Assembly (NCBI GenBank): GCA_964386385.1
Contig: CAYLRN010000001.1
Location: 124,001 to 188,000, forward strand
Length of the DNA: 64,000 nt
Reading direction: 5' to 3'
Source of the DNA: RUG572 sp964386385
GTDB lineage: Bacteria > Verrucomicrobiota > Kiritimatiellia > RFP12 > UBA1067
Under the pieces are notes generated by a model. It saw nothing but the letters and a program-made list of their open reading frames with translations, ran no database searches and was not told the origin of the DNA. Below, piece after piece: positions 18,063-26,919 of this stretch. Made by a program: the position numbers and the translations under genes. Positions within the stretch are counted from its first letter, which is position 1. Each line of letters starts with the position of its first letter.

Positions 18063-19040
18063 TCAGCGTCCCCCGTCCTTCTCCGCCATCGCGGCGTCGG
18101 TCCTGTCAGTGATGTCCGTCATCTTCCCGGTCTTCTCGTCGTACGACCAGAAGTCGATGCGGATGCGCGGCGGATTGTTGACGGGGTCCTTCGCCCAGCC
18201 CTGCATGTTGCCGCCGAGCGCGTTGACGTTGAAGAACACGACGTCGTCGCGCCCGGTCACGGACTTCGGAACAAGCCCGAACCCCTCGGAAGCGTGGAAG
18301 CGACGGCTTTCAAGCAGCTTGAGGCCGAGCGTCGCGCGGGAGAAGTTCAGCCCCTTCGCGTTTCCCTGCGCCCGCGTGGCGCCGTAGTTTCCGAACAGGA
18401 TGCTCTTTCCGTCCGAGCCGAGCGTCTGGCAGCCGTAGTGGATCGGATAGTCGAAGAGTATCTCCTGCGTGCCCTTCACCTTCAAGTCGGGGACGGAAAG
18501 CATCATGACCGTGAGGTCGTTGTGCGGCGGATGGTCGTCCCCGGGCTTCGAGTAGTGTTCGACGCCGGTGTAGAACGTGTCGCCCAGCACAAGCGCTCCG
18601 TCGAAGTAGGAGCAGTTCCCGAACGGCGGGTCGACGTACGCCTCCTTGACGAGGTTGAGGTCTTCGTCCCACACGCCCACCATGAGCGTGGACTTGCCCT
18701 TCGGCGGCCTCTTGAGTCCGAACGCGCCGTAGATGCGACCCTTTCCGTCGTAGGCGACGTCGCCGAGATGCGACGGCGCGAAGCACGACTTCAGCAGCCG
18801 TCCGGTCTTCCAGTCGATTTTGAAGATGCCGCGCGCGTGGGAGAGGTAGATCGCCTTCTCCGAGCAGGTCGCGCCCTGTATGTGTCCGTAGCACTCCTTC
18901 GTGACGAGCACGTCAAGTTCGTGCGGGACCGTGTACACCGCCCGCATCCGCGCGTCCTGCGCCGCGCCAAGGCACACGCCCATCCCCGCCGCCATCGCCG
19001 CCACGGCAACGGCCAGCCTGCCAACAGTCTTTGCTTTCAT
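18063..19040 (-). CDS. Secreted beta-propeller-like protein, unknown function
   Basis: A 325-residue protein with a good signal peptide (MKAKTVGRLAVAVAAMAAGM... ending near CLGAAQ). The mature part reads as repeated short beta-strand blades, for example HARGIFKIDWKTGRLLKS, HLGDVAYDGKGRIYGAFGL and HYGCQTLGSDGKSILFGNYG. This is the texture of NHL/SMP-30 or YncE-type propellers. There are no recognisable catalytic residues. It is divergent from the plus-strand glycosidase at 19187, with 146 nt between the two starts. A role in sugar or lactone recognition is possible but not shown. Confidence 0.7.
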   Translation of the reverse strand: MKAKTVGRLAVAVAAMAAGMGVCLGAAQDARMRAVYTVPHELDVLVTKECYGHIQGATCSEKAIYLSHARGIFKIDWKTGRLLKSCFAPSHLGDVAYDGKGRIYGAFGLKRPPKGKSTLMVGVWDEDLNLVKEAYVDPPFGNCSYFDGALVLGDTFYTGVEHYSKPGDDHPPHNDLTVMMLSVPDLKVKGTQEILFDYPIHYGCQTLGSDGKSILFGNYGATRAQGNAKGLNFSRATLGLKLLESRRFHASEGFGLVPKSVTGRDDVVFFNVNALGGNMQGWAKDPVNNPPRIRIDFWSYDEKTGKMTDITDRTDAAMAEKDGGR

Positions 19041-19137
19041 GCTATTTCAACGCTCCCGTCATTCGATTTGCGATTCGGCGAACGCCGCACCGGCGTCCAC
19101 GGCGCCTATTCTACCATTTTCCGCCGCTCCGCTGTTG

Positions 19138-19146
19138 TGGTATAAT
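19138..19146 (+). promoter_or_regulatory. Extended -10 promoter of the secreted glycosidase gene
   Basis: TGGTATAAT ends 40 nt before the ATG at 19187. A normal leader follows, with GGAGAG 8 nt before the start. Confidence 0.55.
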
Positions 19147-19186
19147 CGGCTTCGGAAAATTCCCTCAACGCAATGGAGAGACGGCA

Positions 19187-21868
19187 ATGGACAAAAAGGC
19201 ATTCGCGGCGACCATGGCGGCCTGCATGGCCGCGCTGGCGGTTTCGGCGCATGAGCAGCTGGAGGCGCGCGTCAGGCAGACCGCCGGCGGCCCGCAGATC
19301 TTCGTGGACGGCCGCCCCGTCCCGCCCCGAATGTTCTGGGGACGGAAAGGCGGACGTCCGACGCTTCTAGACCCGACCGGCAGGACGTGGACGAAGATGC
19401 GCCTTCCATTCCGCTCCGACGCCGGCACCGCGCGCGCGACGTTCCACCTGCGCTTCAATCCCGTTGACGGCAGCCGCGCATCGTTCCGCAACTTCAGGAT
19501 GTTCGAGAACGGCCGCCCCATCGCCACCCCGTTAGTCGCCTGCTGCGATTCGTCCGCGGCTTTCACGAACGCCTGGAAGGTCTGGCCGCCGAAGCACGAC
19601 TACAAGTGGACTTCGACGAACGGCGTCTTCGCCGTCGACCTGCATCCGTGGCGCCTCCCCGGCGGCAACCCCGGCTTCCACTTCTACTCCCACTTCATGA
19701 CGCTCAAGCCCGGCGCGGCATACGCAATCGAGTTCGAGGCGAAGGGGGAGAACGGCTGCCGCGTCGTCCTCCCAAGCGTCTACGACGTCTCCCCGACGGG
19801 CAGACACCAGTCCATCGCGGACGAATCCGCCGACACCCTACTGTCCACGACCGCCAAGGCCGCAGCGGCGGGCGTCGACTTCGTCTCCTACGGCATCCCG
19901 GAGATATGGAAGGAGGACGGAGACGACTTCGCCGCGTTCGACAAGCTGACCGACTCGCTGATCCGCGTCAACCCGCGCGTCCGCCTCATCCCCCGCGTGA
20001 GCGTAAACGCGCCCGTCTGGTGGCTGCGGAAGAACCCCGACCACCGGATGCAGTTCGCGCCGGAGCACATCGCGAACAAGGACGGACGCAACAGCGCCTG
20101 GGGGCATGGCCTCCGGCCGGACATGGCCGCAGTCTCGAGCCGCCTCTACCGCCGCGCCGCCGTCGACTACATCGCCCGCTTCTGCCGCCACATGATGGAG
20201 AAGTATCCCGCCAACTTCGCAGGCGTCCACCCCACCGGACAGAACACCCACGAGTGGTTCTACCTCGATTCGTGGATCAAGATGAACGGCTACGACCCGC
20301 AGACCATCGCCGCATTCCGCGCCTACGTGGACGACCCGCAGGCGCAGGTCCCGACAATCCCTGAGCGCTTCGCGGACGCGAAGACGCGCCAGCTTCTGGA
20401 TGCCGCCACGCAGACGCGATGCCTCCAGTTCAACCGCTTCCAGCAGATCGAAATGACCGACTTCGTCGCCGAAATCGCCCGCGCCTGCCGCGCGGCGACC
20501 GACTCCAAAAAGCTCGTCGTCATCTTCTACGGCTATTCCTACGAGTTCTCCTCCCACAACTTCGGCCCGGCGAATTCCGGGCACTACGGCGTCGAGAACC
20601 TTCTCCGCAAGGCCGACGGCGCAATAGACGTCCTCTGCTCCCCCATCTCCTACTACGACCGCCTATGGTGCGGCTCCGCGCCGAACATGAGCTGCGGCGA
20701 GTCGATCATGCGCCGGGGCGTCCTCTGGCTGAACGAGGACGACTCGCGCACCCATCTCGACCACCGCGCCGAAAAGACCGTCCAGGAAGGCACCTGCGTG
20801 GACGTCGGACAGTCGCGGCAGGTCCTCCTCCGCAACACGGCGGAAGAGGCCGTGCGCGGATTCGGCAGCTGGTGGATGGACCTGCCCGGATGGGGCTGGT
20901 ACGATTCCGCCGAGTTGTGGGACGTCCAAAAGGCGCTCATGCCGCTTGAGGAACGCATCTGCCGCCGAGCGCGGCCCTATCGCACGGACGTCGCCCTCGT
21001 CCTCGACGAGGAGTCCATGCTCCACGCCCTGCCGTGGTCCGGCAAGGTCAACCGCCATCTCGTCGGCGAGGCGCGCCGCCATCTCAACCGCGCCGGACTT
21101 TCCCACGGACAGTACCTCCTCTTCGACGCCCTTGAAAGGCCGCTGGACGCCAGGCTCCAGATCTTCAACGCCGACTCGAACCTCTCCGACGCCGACGTCG
21201 CCGGACTCATCGCGCAAAAGGCGTCCGCTCCCGCATGGCGCGTGTGGTGCTGGGCCGCCGGCGCGCAGCACGAGGATGGGCGCGAAGACCTCGCGCGCAT
21301 GGGCCGCCTCACCGGATTCGCGGTGAAGCGCCACGACCTTTCACGCGACTCGCGCGTCATGGCAAGGGCGACACCCCTCGGCCTCGCGCAGGGGCTTGCG
21401 AAGGGCAAGTGGTATGGGACCGGAGACAGAATCGAACTCGCCTACACGGTGACGGACGCCAAGCCCGATGAGGTCTGGGCCGTCTATCCTAACGGAGATC
21501 CCGCGGTCGTCGTCCGCCCGTGCGCGAACGGCGGCGGCGACGTCTTCCTCGCCGTCCCCTCCCTCCACCCCGAACTCGTCCATGCCTTCGCGCGAACCGC
21601 CAGCGCCCACACGTGGCTTCCTCGCGGGGAAATCGAAAAGGCGTCGGTCTGGGCGACGACCGGCGCGTTCGGACAGCCGAACGGCGGAGTCGGAATGGTG
21701 CAGGCGATGGTTGACGCGACGATCCACCTCCAGCTGCCCGCCGCCGCGACGGTCTACGACGCGCTCACGAACGAGCGCATCTGCAAGGGCAAGGTCGTTT
21801 CGCTGACAATGAAGCAGGGCGATGTCCGCGTCCTGCGCTGGCAGGAAAATCAAGCGGCTGTCGAGTAA
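19187..21868 (+). CDS. Secreted TIM-barrel glycoside hydrolase, GH42/beta-galactosidase-like
   Basis: One of only two convincing plus-strand genes: 893 residues from the ATG behind GGAGAG, beginning MDKKAFAATMAACMAALAVS, a signal peptide. Residues about 20-210 look like a carbohydrate-binding beta-sandwich. Residues about 230-560 look like a TIM barrel with VDFVSYGIPEIW, NAPVWWLRKNPDHRM, PTGQNTHEWFYLDSW (candidate acid/base Glu), VLCSPISYYDRLW and RGVLWLNEDDSRTHL (candidate nucleophile Glu). A beta-rich tail follows. The layout is that of GH42-like enzymes, but the exact family is not certain. A GH42-related or agarase-like role is inferred. Confidence 0.75.
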   Translation: MDKKAFAATMAACMAALAVSAHEQLEARVRQTAGGPQIFVDGRPVPPRMFWGRKGGRPTLLDPTGRTWTKMRLPFRSDAGTARATFHLRFNPVDGSRASFRNFRMFENGRPIATPLVACCDSSAAFTNAWKVWPPKHDYKWTSTNGVFAVDLHPWRLPGGNPGFHFYSHFMTLKPGAAYAIEFEAKGENGCRVVLPSVYDVSPTGRHQSIADESADTLLSTTAKAAAAGVDFVSYGIPEIWKEDGDDFAAFDKLTDSLIRVNPRVRLIPRVSVNAPVWWLRKNPDHRMQFAPEHIANKDGRNSAWGHGLRPDMAAVSSRLYRRAAVDYIARFCRHMMEKYPANFAGVHPTGQNTHEWFYLDSWIKMNGYDPQTIAAFRAYVDDPQAQVPTIPERFADAKTRQLLDAATQTRCLQFNRFQQIEMTDFVAEIARACRAATDSKKLVVIFYGYSYEFSSHNFGPANSGHYGVENLLRKADGAIDVLCSPISYYDRLWCGSAPNMSCGESIMRRGVLWLNEDDSRTHLDHRAEKTVQEGTCVDVGQSRQVLLRNTAEEAVRGFGSWWMDLPGWGWYDSAELWDVQKALMPLEERICRRARPYRTDVALVLDEESMLHALPWSGKVNRHLVGEARRHLNRAGLSHGQYLLFDALERPLDARLQIFNADSNLSDADVAGLIAQKASAPAWRVWCWAAGAQHEDGREDLARMGRLTGFAVKRHDLSRDSRVMARATPLGLAQGLAKGKWYGTGDRIELAYTVTDAKPDEVWAVYPNGDPAVVVRPCANGGGDVFLAVPSLHPELVHAFARTASAHTWLPRGEIEKASVWATTGAFGQPNGGVGMVQAMVDATIHLQLPAAATVYDALTNERICKGKVVSLTMKQGDVRVLRWQENQAAVE

Positions 21869-21928
21869 AAAAAAACGAGGCCAGCCGCTTCCGCGTCTTC
21901 TAGTTCGGACAGGCCGGCGTTCGCGTGG

Positions 21929-21968
21929 GCCACCCCTACACGAGTTTGCAAACTCGTGTAGGGGTGGC
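21929..21968. repeat. 40-bp perfect palindrome
   Basis: Both 20-nt arms are exact reverse complements with no loop: the left arm ends ACACGAGTTTG and the right arm begins CAAACTCGTGT. The centre is between 21948 and 21949. No T-run follows, so it is not a standard terminator. It begins 60 nt after the stop of the 19187-21868 gene, at the edge of the repeat-rich intergenic region. Confidence 0.85.
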
Positions 21969-22110
21969 GGCGATTGCTCCGCCGATTCGGGAGGGTGCGC
22001 GTCCCCACGCGCCGTCGTCGTTGCGGCGGCTGCAGAAGACGGCGAGACGAGGCCGTCTGGCAGTGCAGGACCCGCTGACAGGACTGTTTTCGACGCGCCA
22101 TCGGCTGACG

Positions 22111-22472
22111 GCGCGACGGGGATGTCGCGCCCTGCCGAAATGCCTTCCTGCCCGCCATCCATGGCGACATCTGGAATGTCATTCGCCGCACATCAGGTAG
22201 GGCGGGGCGTCCCGCCCCGCCGCATACGCCGTCCGGCGCGACGGGGATGTCGCGCCCTGCCGAAATGCCTTCCCGCCCGCCATCCATGGCGACATCTGGA
22301 ATGTCATTCGCCGCACATCAGGTAGGGCGGGGCGTCCCGCCCCGCCGCATACGCCGTCCGGCGCGACGGGGATGTCGCGCCCTGCCGAAATGCCTTCCCG
22401 CCCGCCATCCATGGCGACATCTGGAATGTCATTCGCCGCACATCAGGTAGGGCGGGGCGTCCCGCCCCGCCG
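22111..22472. repeat. Three tandem copies of a 125-bp repeat
   Basis: Units start at 22111, 22236 and 22361; the third is cut short after about 112 bp. They are nearly identical: the only difference seen in the shared part is CCTTCCTGCC in the first against CCTTCCCGCC in the others. Each unit contains a GC-rich hairpin (GGCGGGGCG, loop TCC, CGCCCCGCC). Because 125 is not a multiple of three, open frames across the array change register in each unit, arguing against coding. The rest of 21869-22640 holds other GC-rich repeat fragments and no gene that I can support. Confidence 0.92.
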
Positions 22473-22640
22473 TCAATCCCACCGTCCGCCACGCCGACCG
22501 CGTTTGTCGCAGACGCCGTCCACTTCGTGCTTCCGTAGTGGATGAACGGCATCGCACAAAGCGCGGCAAGGACGGCAGGGATGCGCTTCCAGACGATGAC
22601 GAAAATTCTTCTACTCTCTTCCTTGAAGACCATGTTGGCG

Positions 22641-23882
22641 CTATGCCGTCTGAAATGCCGAACCGAAGAAGACGGCATGGACGTTGCAGAGGAAAATGGC
22701 GGCGGCGAGAACTGCGAGGAACGCGACGTAGACCACGCGGGAACGACCGCGAAGGCGAAGGAGGACTCCGCCCGCAAGGAGCGGGACCGCATAGAACCAG
22801 TGTCCGGCGTAAATCTGCGCCTCGGCCATACCCCAGGAAAGGACGAAGTGGAGCGCGAAGTCCACCGCGAACATCGCCCCGACCATCTTCACGAGAACGT
22901 GCCGCCGGTTGAGCCACGCGCCGGCCGCCGCGCAGACCAGGGCCGCCCCTGCGGAAAACGGAGCAAGCCATCCCGAATAGCAGCCCAGGACGGCGTTCCC
23001 GACGTTCTCCCCGCGCATGGCAATCGGCTCGCTGAGGAAGACCCAGTACTGGTGCAGGCGTCGCGCCATCGGCACGTCTATTGCGAAGTACCTGCTGAAC
23101 GTCGACCACTTCATCGCGACGACGTCCCAGACGCCGGAAATCGACCCCATCTGCGAAGCGTGGCGGAAGACAAGCGTCGCCGCGGCAAGGACGGCAAGCG
23201 GAACGGCAAGCCCCAGGACTATCAGCACGGCCTTCCTGCCGATTCTATGCACTGCGGCATAGGCCAGGGCCGCCTTCGCAATCTGCGAAACCGTGACACC
23301 GCCCATGAAGAACGCAAACAGCCCCCATCCAAGCGCGTCGCGCCTGCTTCCGCGCCCGCCGCTGCCAAGCCCCCACAGGAGCAGTCCAAGCGAAAGAATG
23401 CACGATATCCCAAAACTCTCCGGACATATCGCCAGCAGCCACGTGTACGAAAACGAGACGAACAGCGTCATGCACAGAATCGACTCCATGGCGGAAAGCC
23501 CGATTCGCCGCATGATGCGTCCGACAAGACACACCGCCCCGGCCATCACCGCGCAGAAAAGCCCTATCACGTAGATCCAGAACGCCCCGCCGCAGACTGC
23601 GTCGATCCCCCTACCAAGAATTGTCAGCGGCAGAATGAAGACGTTGAAGAGCGGATGCCTGACGCCCCAGACCGACATCTCCGCGACGCGCTGGAAATAC
23701 GGCGCGTAGTACCCATAGTCCATTCCGTACACTTCCGGCATGAACGGCATGTCATTTCGGAGGCCCGGCGCGATCGTCCACGGCATTTCGCCGCGAAACC
23801 ATATCCCGAACGCGACGAACGCAAGCCACAGCGCAAACCACGGAAGGAATGCGAAGACGCGCCCTCTCCAATCCTTTTTCAT
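22641..23882 (-). CDS. Polytopic membrane protein, GT-C glycosyltransferase-like
   Basis: A 413-residue integral membrane protein with about ten hydrophobic helices. Between the first two lies a soluble loop rich in aromatic and acidic residues (EVYGMDYGYYAPYFQRVAEM, then RHPLFN). That pattern, with acidic residues in the first large loop, is typical of GT-C mannosyltransferase-like or O-antigen-type enzymes using polyprenyl-phosphate sugars. The start at 23882 fits AAGGAGGG about 7 nt upstream and overlaps the stop of the GT4 gene (ATGA). An upstream in-frame ATG at 23888 lies directly against the SD. Pairing with a GT4 enzyme suggests cell-surface glycan assembly; the substrate is unknown. 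Confidence 0.7.
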   Translation of the reverse strand: MKKDWRGRVFAFLPWFALWLAFVAFGIWFRGEMPWTIAPGLRNDMPFMPEVYGMDYGYYAPYFQRVAEMSVWGVRHPLFNVFILPLTILGRGIDAVCGGAFWIYVIGLFCAVMAGAVCLVGRIMRRIGLSAMESILCMTLFVSFSYTWLLAICPESFGISCILSLGLLLWGLGSGGRGSRRDALGWGLFAFFMGGVTVSQIAKAALAYAAVHRIGRKAVLIVLGLAVPLAVLAAATLVFRHASQMGSISGVWDVVAMKWSTFSRYFAIDVPMARRLHQYWVFLSEPIAMRGENVGNAVLGCYSGWLAPFSAGAALVCAAAGAWLNRRHVLVKMVGAMFAVDFALHFVLSWGMAEAQIYAGHWFYAVPLLAGGVLLRLRGRSRVVYVAFLAVLAAAIFLCNVHAVFFGSAFQTA

Positions 23883-25063
23883 CGGCATCCCTCCTTTGCG
23901 TTTTCCATGAGAGCCGTCGCCCACATCACGTATTCGCCGTAGACGACCGCCGCGTCGAACCTCTTCGCCAGCGTCGCGGCTCCGGCACTAAGCCTCGCGA
24001 AATCAACGGAACGAATCGCCTCTATCGCGCCGCACAGCGAATCGCAGTCTCCGGCGCGGTACGTGAGCCCGGCGCGCGCTTCCGCAATAAGCCGCTCCGT
24101 CTCGCCCGTGAGCGAGTTGAGAATCGGCAGCCCCGCCGCCGCATAGTCTGCCAGCTTTCCCGGCACGCCGACGCACGAATCCGCGAACATCGGCACGACG
24201 CCGACATCGGACGAGACGAGAAGTTCGCGAAGATCCTTCTCCCCAAGATATCCATGGACGCGGATTCGCGGACACGACTCGGCGCGACGGCGCAGTTCAT
24301 CCTCCGCAGGCCCTGCCCCCGCGACGTCCAGCTCCACTCCGTCCATGCGCTCCACGGCGTCCGCCAGCGTGGCAAGGTCGTACGACCGCCCCATGTTCCC
24401 GGCATAGACGAGACGCAGCGGACAGCCGGCGCAGCCCCCGCGCCCCGCACCGCGTCCATCGTCCTCCGGCAGTTCCATCGCCAGTGGAAAGAGGCGCACC
24501 GGCGCGACGACGCCGTACCCCTTCACGAGATCCGAATACCGCTCCGCGACGACGCTCGCGGCGGCGGCGTTCACGTAGTTCGACCGTGCGATGCGACGAA
24601 GCGGGGAGAGCGCGAATCGCGGCAGAACGCGCTCGAACGTCTCCGGCCAGGCGTCCTGCACGTCCACCACGTACGGAATCCCGCGCTCCGCGCAGTATCT
24701 GCGCACCGCCGCACAGAGGAAAAGCGGCGGGGAGGAGACAACCACGAGGTCGGGGCGCGGCTCGACGCCTACGCGCCGCGTCCAGTTCCGCGCAAGGACG
24801 CAGTGCGAAAGGATCCGACGCGGTCCGACATGTCCGCGATACGACGGCGTGGAGACGAGGACGACGCGAAAGCCGTCCTCGAAGAAATCCGAGCCGCGTC
24901 CGCCGACGTCGCGCCTTTGCTTTCTGTAATGTGAGAAGTCGCTCGTCCAAAGCGTGACGTCGCATCCGGCGCGGGCGAACGCCCGCGCCATGAGCCAGTA
25001 GCGCTGCGGGCGGTTGCCCTCCACCGGCAGGTTGTCGAATGGATTGACGACCCAGACTCTCAT
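23879..25063 (-). CDS. GT4-family glycosyltransferase
   Basis: A 394-residue GT-B enzyme that should transfer a nucleotide-activated sugar in the cytoplasm. The N-terminus MRVWVVNPFDNLPVEGNRP matches WbuB-like GT4 proteins, followed by RPDLVVVSSPPLFL and GIPYVVDVQDAWPE near residue 130. The C-terminal domain has LVYAGNMGRSYDLATL, GAGPAEDELR, VHGYLGEKDLRELL and the donor-binding GVPGKLADYAAAGLPIL. In this family the acidic residue is usually in P.K..EYlAaG.P; here it is Asp. The start is taken at the family-typical MRVW; no strong SD is visible. It overlaps the membrane protein gene downstream. Confidence 0.9.
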   Translation of the reverse strand: MRVWVVNPFDNLPVEGNRPQRYWLMARAFARAGCDVTLWTSDFSHYRKQRRDVGGRGSDFFEDGFRVVLVSTPSYRGHVGPRRILSHCVLARNWTRRVGVEPRPDLVVVSSPPLFLCAAVRRYCAERGIPYVVDVQDAWPETFERVLPRFALSPLRRIARSNYVNAAAASVVAERYSDLVKGYGVVAPVRLFPLAMELPEDDGRGAGRGGCAGCPLRLVYAGNMGRSYDLATLADAVERMDGVELDVAGAGPAEDELRRRAESCPRIRVHGYLGEKDLRELLVSSDVGVVPMFADSCVGVPGKLADYAAAGLPILNSLTGETERLIAEARAGLTYRAGDCDSLCGAIEAIRSVDFARLSAGAATLAKRFDAAVVYGEYVMWATALMENAKEGCR

Positions 25064-25119
25064 CGCCGCACAGTCCGTTCTCTTCTCATGCTTTCCAGAT
25101 CGCATTGCCGCCATCGCGT

Positions 25120-26247
25120 CTAGACCGTGCGCAGGAACTCGGCGAAAAACGGGTCGGCGACCGTGCATCCGGCCGGCATTTGCTCAAGATGACCGTCCTC
25201 GACAAGTCGCCGTTTGGCCGAGTTGACGGTCGAAGAGGCGCCCAGGGCATGGCGAGTTCTATAGCTCTCGTCGAACTCGCGCGTTCGCTCGCTCGCCAGC
25301 GCTATCAACAGCTTCTTCTGGGCGACGGAGAAGGTCAGCATCAACTGTTCGTACTGGTCGCGATTGAAGCCGGCGAGCTTTCGATAGGCCAGTTCCACAT
25401 CCTCGTCCACAACGCGCCTGCGCGCGCCGTCCGCCACGGCGCAGAAGACCTCGAAGCCCAGCTGCTGGATGTAATATGGAATGTTCTCGACGCGGGCGAC
25501 GAGGCGTTCGGCCTGTTCCCGCGCAATCGACACGCCCGCATGGCGGAATCGCGCCATGACGAAAGACACGCTGTCCTCGACAGGCGGCTTGTCCAGCAAA
25601 ATCGTCAGCGCGGACTTGTAGAAAGGCCGGTTGTGTTCCGTGAACATCCGCCGGAGCATATGGTAGCGGCTTCCAAGAAAGACGTACGACACGTTCGTGT
25701 GCCGCTGGATGGCCGATCGCATCACGCGCTCGAAGCGATTTCCCGGCAGGAGGTCGCCGACTTCCTGAAACTCGTCCATCACGACGACGGCGCGCCGTCC
25801 GCGCCCAAGAATGCGCTGCGGCAGGTCCAGCACCTCGGTCAGCGCCTCGGACCCGATGCGCTCGTCCACCATGTCAAAGGAGAAGCCGACTTCACCGTCG
25901 CCGTTCACCGCCACCTTCGGACGAAGGCTCTTCAGCAGTTCGCCAACCCTGCGAAGCTCGAATCGCACCGGAGCAAGTTTGCGCAACACCTTCTGCGCGT
26001 AGGCGGAAACAAAGAGATCTATTGACGGAACTTTGACAATGTCGATTGTCACGCACGGAATGCCAGCCTTCTCCAAGTCCGACGTCAGCTCCGCGACAAG
26101 GGAACTCTTGCCGTAGCGCCGCGGCCCGTACAGGACTACGTTGCACTGCCCGCTCAAAAGACGCGCCCGCAAATCCCGGCGTATTTCCTCGCGGTCGTAG
26201 AAGTACTCGCCCGTCGCGAACTGAAGGTAGTTGAACGGATTTCTCAT
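25120..26247 (-). CDS. STAND-like AAA ATPase (archaeal-type ATPase family)
   Basis: A 375-residue ATP-binding protein. It opens MRNPFNYLQFATGEYFYDRE, then Walker A VVLYGPRRYGKSSLV near residue 39, Walker B RAVVVMDEFQEVGDLL near 155, a sensor region SYVFLGSRYHML and a C-terminal winged-helix part around TVNSAKRRLVEDGHL. This is the layout of ATPase_2 (PF01637) proteins, common in mobile or lineage-specific genes; their cellular role is unknown. The start at 26247 sits 7 nt behind TGATATACT and has no SD, arguing for a leaderless transcript. It lies upstream of the GT4 gene by 56 nt. Confidence 0.85.
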   Translation of the reverse strand: MRNPFNYLQFATGEYFYDREEIRRDLRARLLSGQCNVVLYGPRRYGKSSLVAELTSDLEKAGIPCVTIDIVKVPSIDLFVSAYAQKVLRKLAPVRFELRRVGELLKSLRPKVAVNGDGEVGFSFDMVDERIGSEALTEVLDLPQRILGRGRRAVVVMDEFQEVGDLLPGNRFERVMRSAIQRHTNVSYVFLGSRYHMLRRMFTEHNRPFYKSALTILLDKPPVEDSVSFVMARFRHAGVSIAREQAERLVARVENIPYYIQQLGFEVFCAVADGARRRVVDEDVELAYRKLAGFNRDQYEQLMLTFSVAQKKLLIALASERTREFDESYRTRHALGASSTVNSAKRRLVEDGHLEQMPAGCTVADPFFAEFLRTV

Positions 26248-26254
26248 ACCGCGC

Positions 26255-26263
26255 AGTATATCA
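26255..26263 (-). promoter_or_regulatory. Extended -10 promoter, leaderless geometry
   Basis: Minus strand TGATATACT followed by 7 nt and then the ATG of the AAA ATPase. The expected transcription start coincides with the start codon and no SD is present. Confidence 0.55.
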
Positions 26264-26354
26264 CGAAGCAAACGCCGTTTCAAGCGTCATCTGACGAACT
26301 TTTCCGTCACTTTGTTTTTCGTCAACAGTCCAACGGGGAAACACGGCCCTGCAG

Positions 26355-26909
26355 TCAGCGGCTCCGCACTGCGGCAAGGCCTGACTCCTGCGAAAGAAGG
26401 AACTCGCGGGCAAGGGAAAGCCCGTCGACCGTCTCGAGGCCGCCTACGGCGTCCGCCAGCTCCGAACGCGCGATAGAATACTCCTCTTGCCCCTTTCTGT
26501 GCCTGAAGACGAGTTCGAAGTCGCCGGGATAGTTGAACAGCATCAGCGCCATCCCCACGAGGTCGCCCATCGGCGGCAGGTCGATGTGCGTCGCGGAGAA
26601 GCGGTAGCGGAGCTCGGTGCCGACGCCTTTCCGGCTCTTAAGCTCCACGCCGCCGTCGGTGGCCTCGCAGAGCTGCTTGAGAATCGGCAGCCCCAGTCCG
26701 ACGCGCCGGCCGTCGTGCTTGCCGGCCTCGGTGTAGAACGGGTCGAACGCGCGCGCAAGCGTCGCCTCGTCCATGCCCTTCCCGTCGTCCCGTATTTCCA
26801 CGGACAGCGTGACGCCGTCCTCGACAATGGCGACTGACACGTGCTTCGCGCCGGCCTCGATGGAGTTCTGCGCCGTGTCGGCGACGACGTCTGCGATCGT
26901 TGCGTGCAT
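26355..26909 (-). CDS. Small HATPase (histidine-kinase-type ATP-binding) regulatory protein
   Basis: This 184-residue protein is essentially a GHKL ATP-binding domain with no dimerisation/His-phosphoacceptor domain. The N-box is DTAQNSIEAGA (Asn15), the G1 box is RDDGKGMD (Asp42, Gly43, Gly45), an F-box is AFDPFYTEAG and the G2 box is GRRVGLGLPIL. The remaining 70 residues are a small alpha/beta extension. Stand-alone HATPases of this kind are found with DRTGG, PHP and CBS-HATPase genes next to [FeFe]-hydrogenase operons. It is the last of five genes in that order, 10 nt after the PHP gene. Its partner and signal are unknown. Confidence 0.85.
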   Translation of the reverse strand: MHATIADVVADTAQNSIEAGAKHVSVAIVEDGVTLSVEIRDDGKGMDEATLARAFDPFYTEAGKHDGRRVGLGLPILKQLCEATDGGVELKSRKGVGTELRYRFSATHIDLPPMGDLVGMALMLFNYPGDFELVFRHRKGQEEYSIARSELADAVGGLETVDGLSLAREFLLSQESGLAAVRSR

Positions 26910-26919
26910 GGGAGTCCGT

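Noticed and set aside
21929..21968. Rho-independent terminator for the upstream glycosidase gene
   Set aside because: The stem is perfect but has no loop and no T-run behind it.
22179..22450. Short open frames across the tandem repeat (both strands)
   Set aside because: The 125-bp period shifts the frame in each unit and there is no SD; they arise from the repeat.
22111..22472. Possible CRISPR array
   Set aside because: The units are contiguous 125-bp copies with no unique spacers, and no cas genes are nearby.
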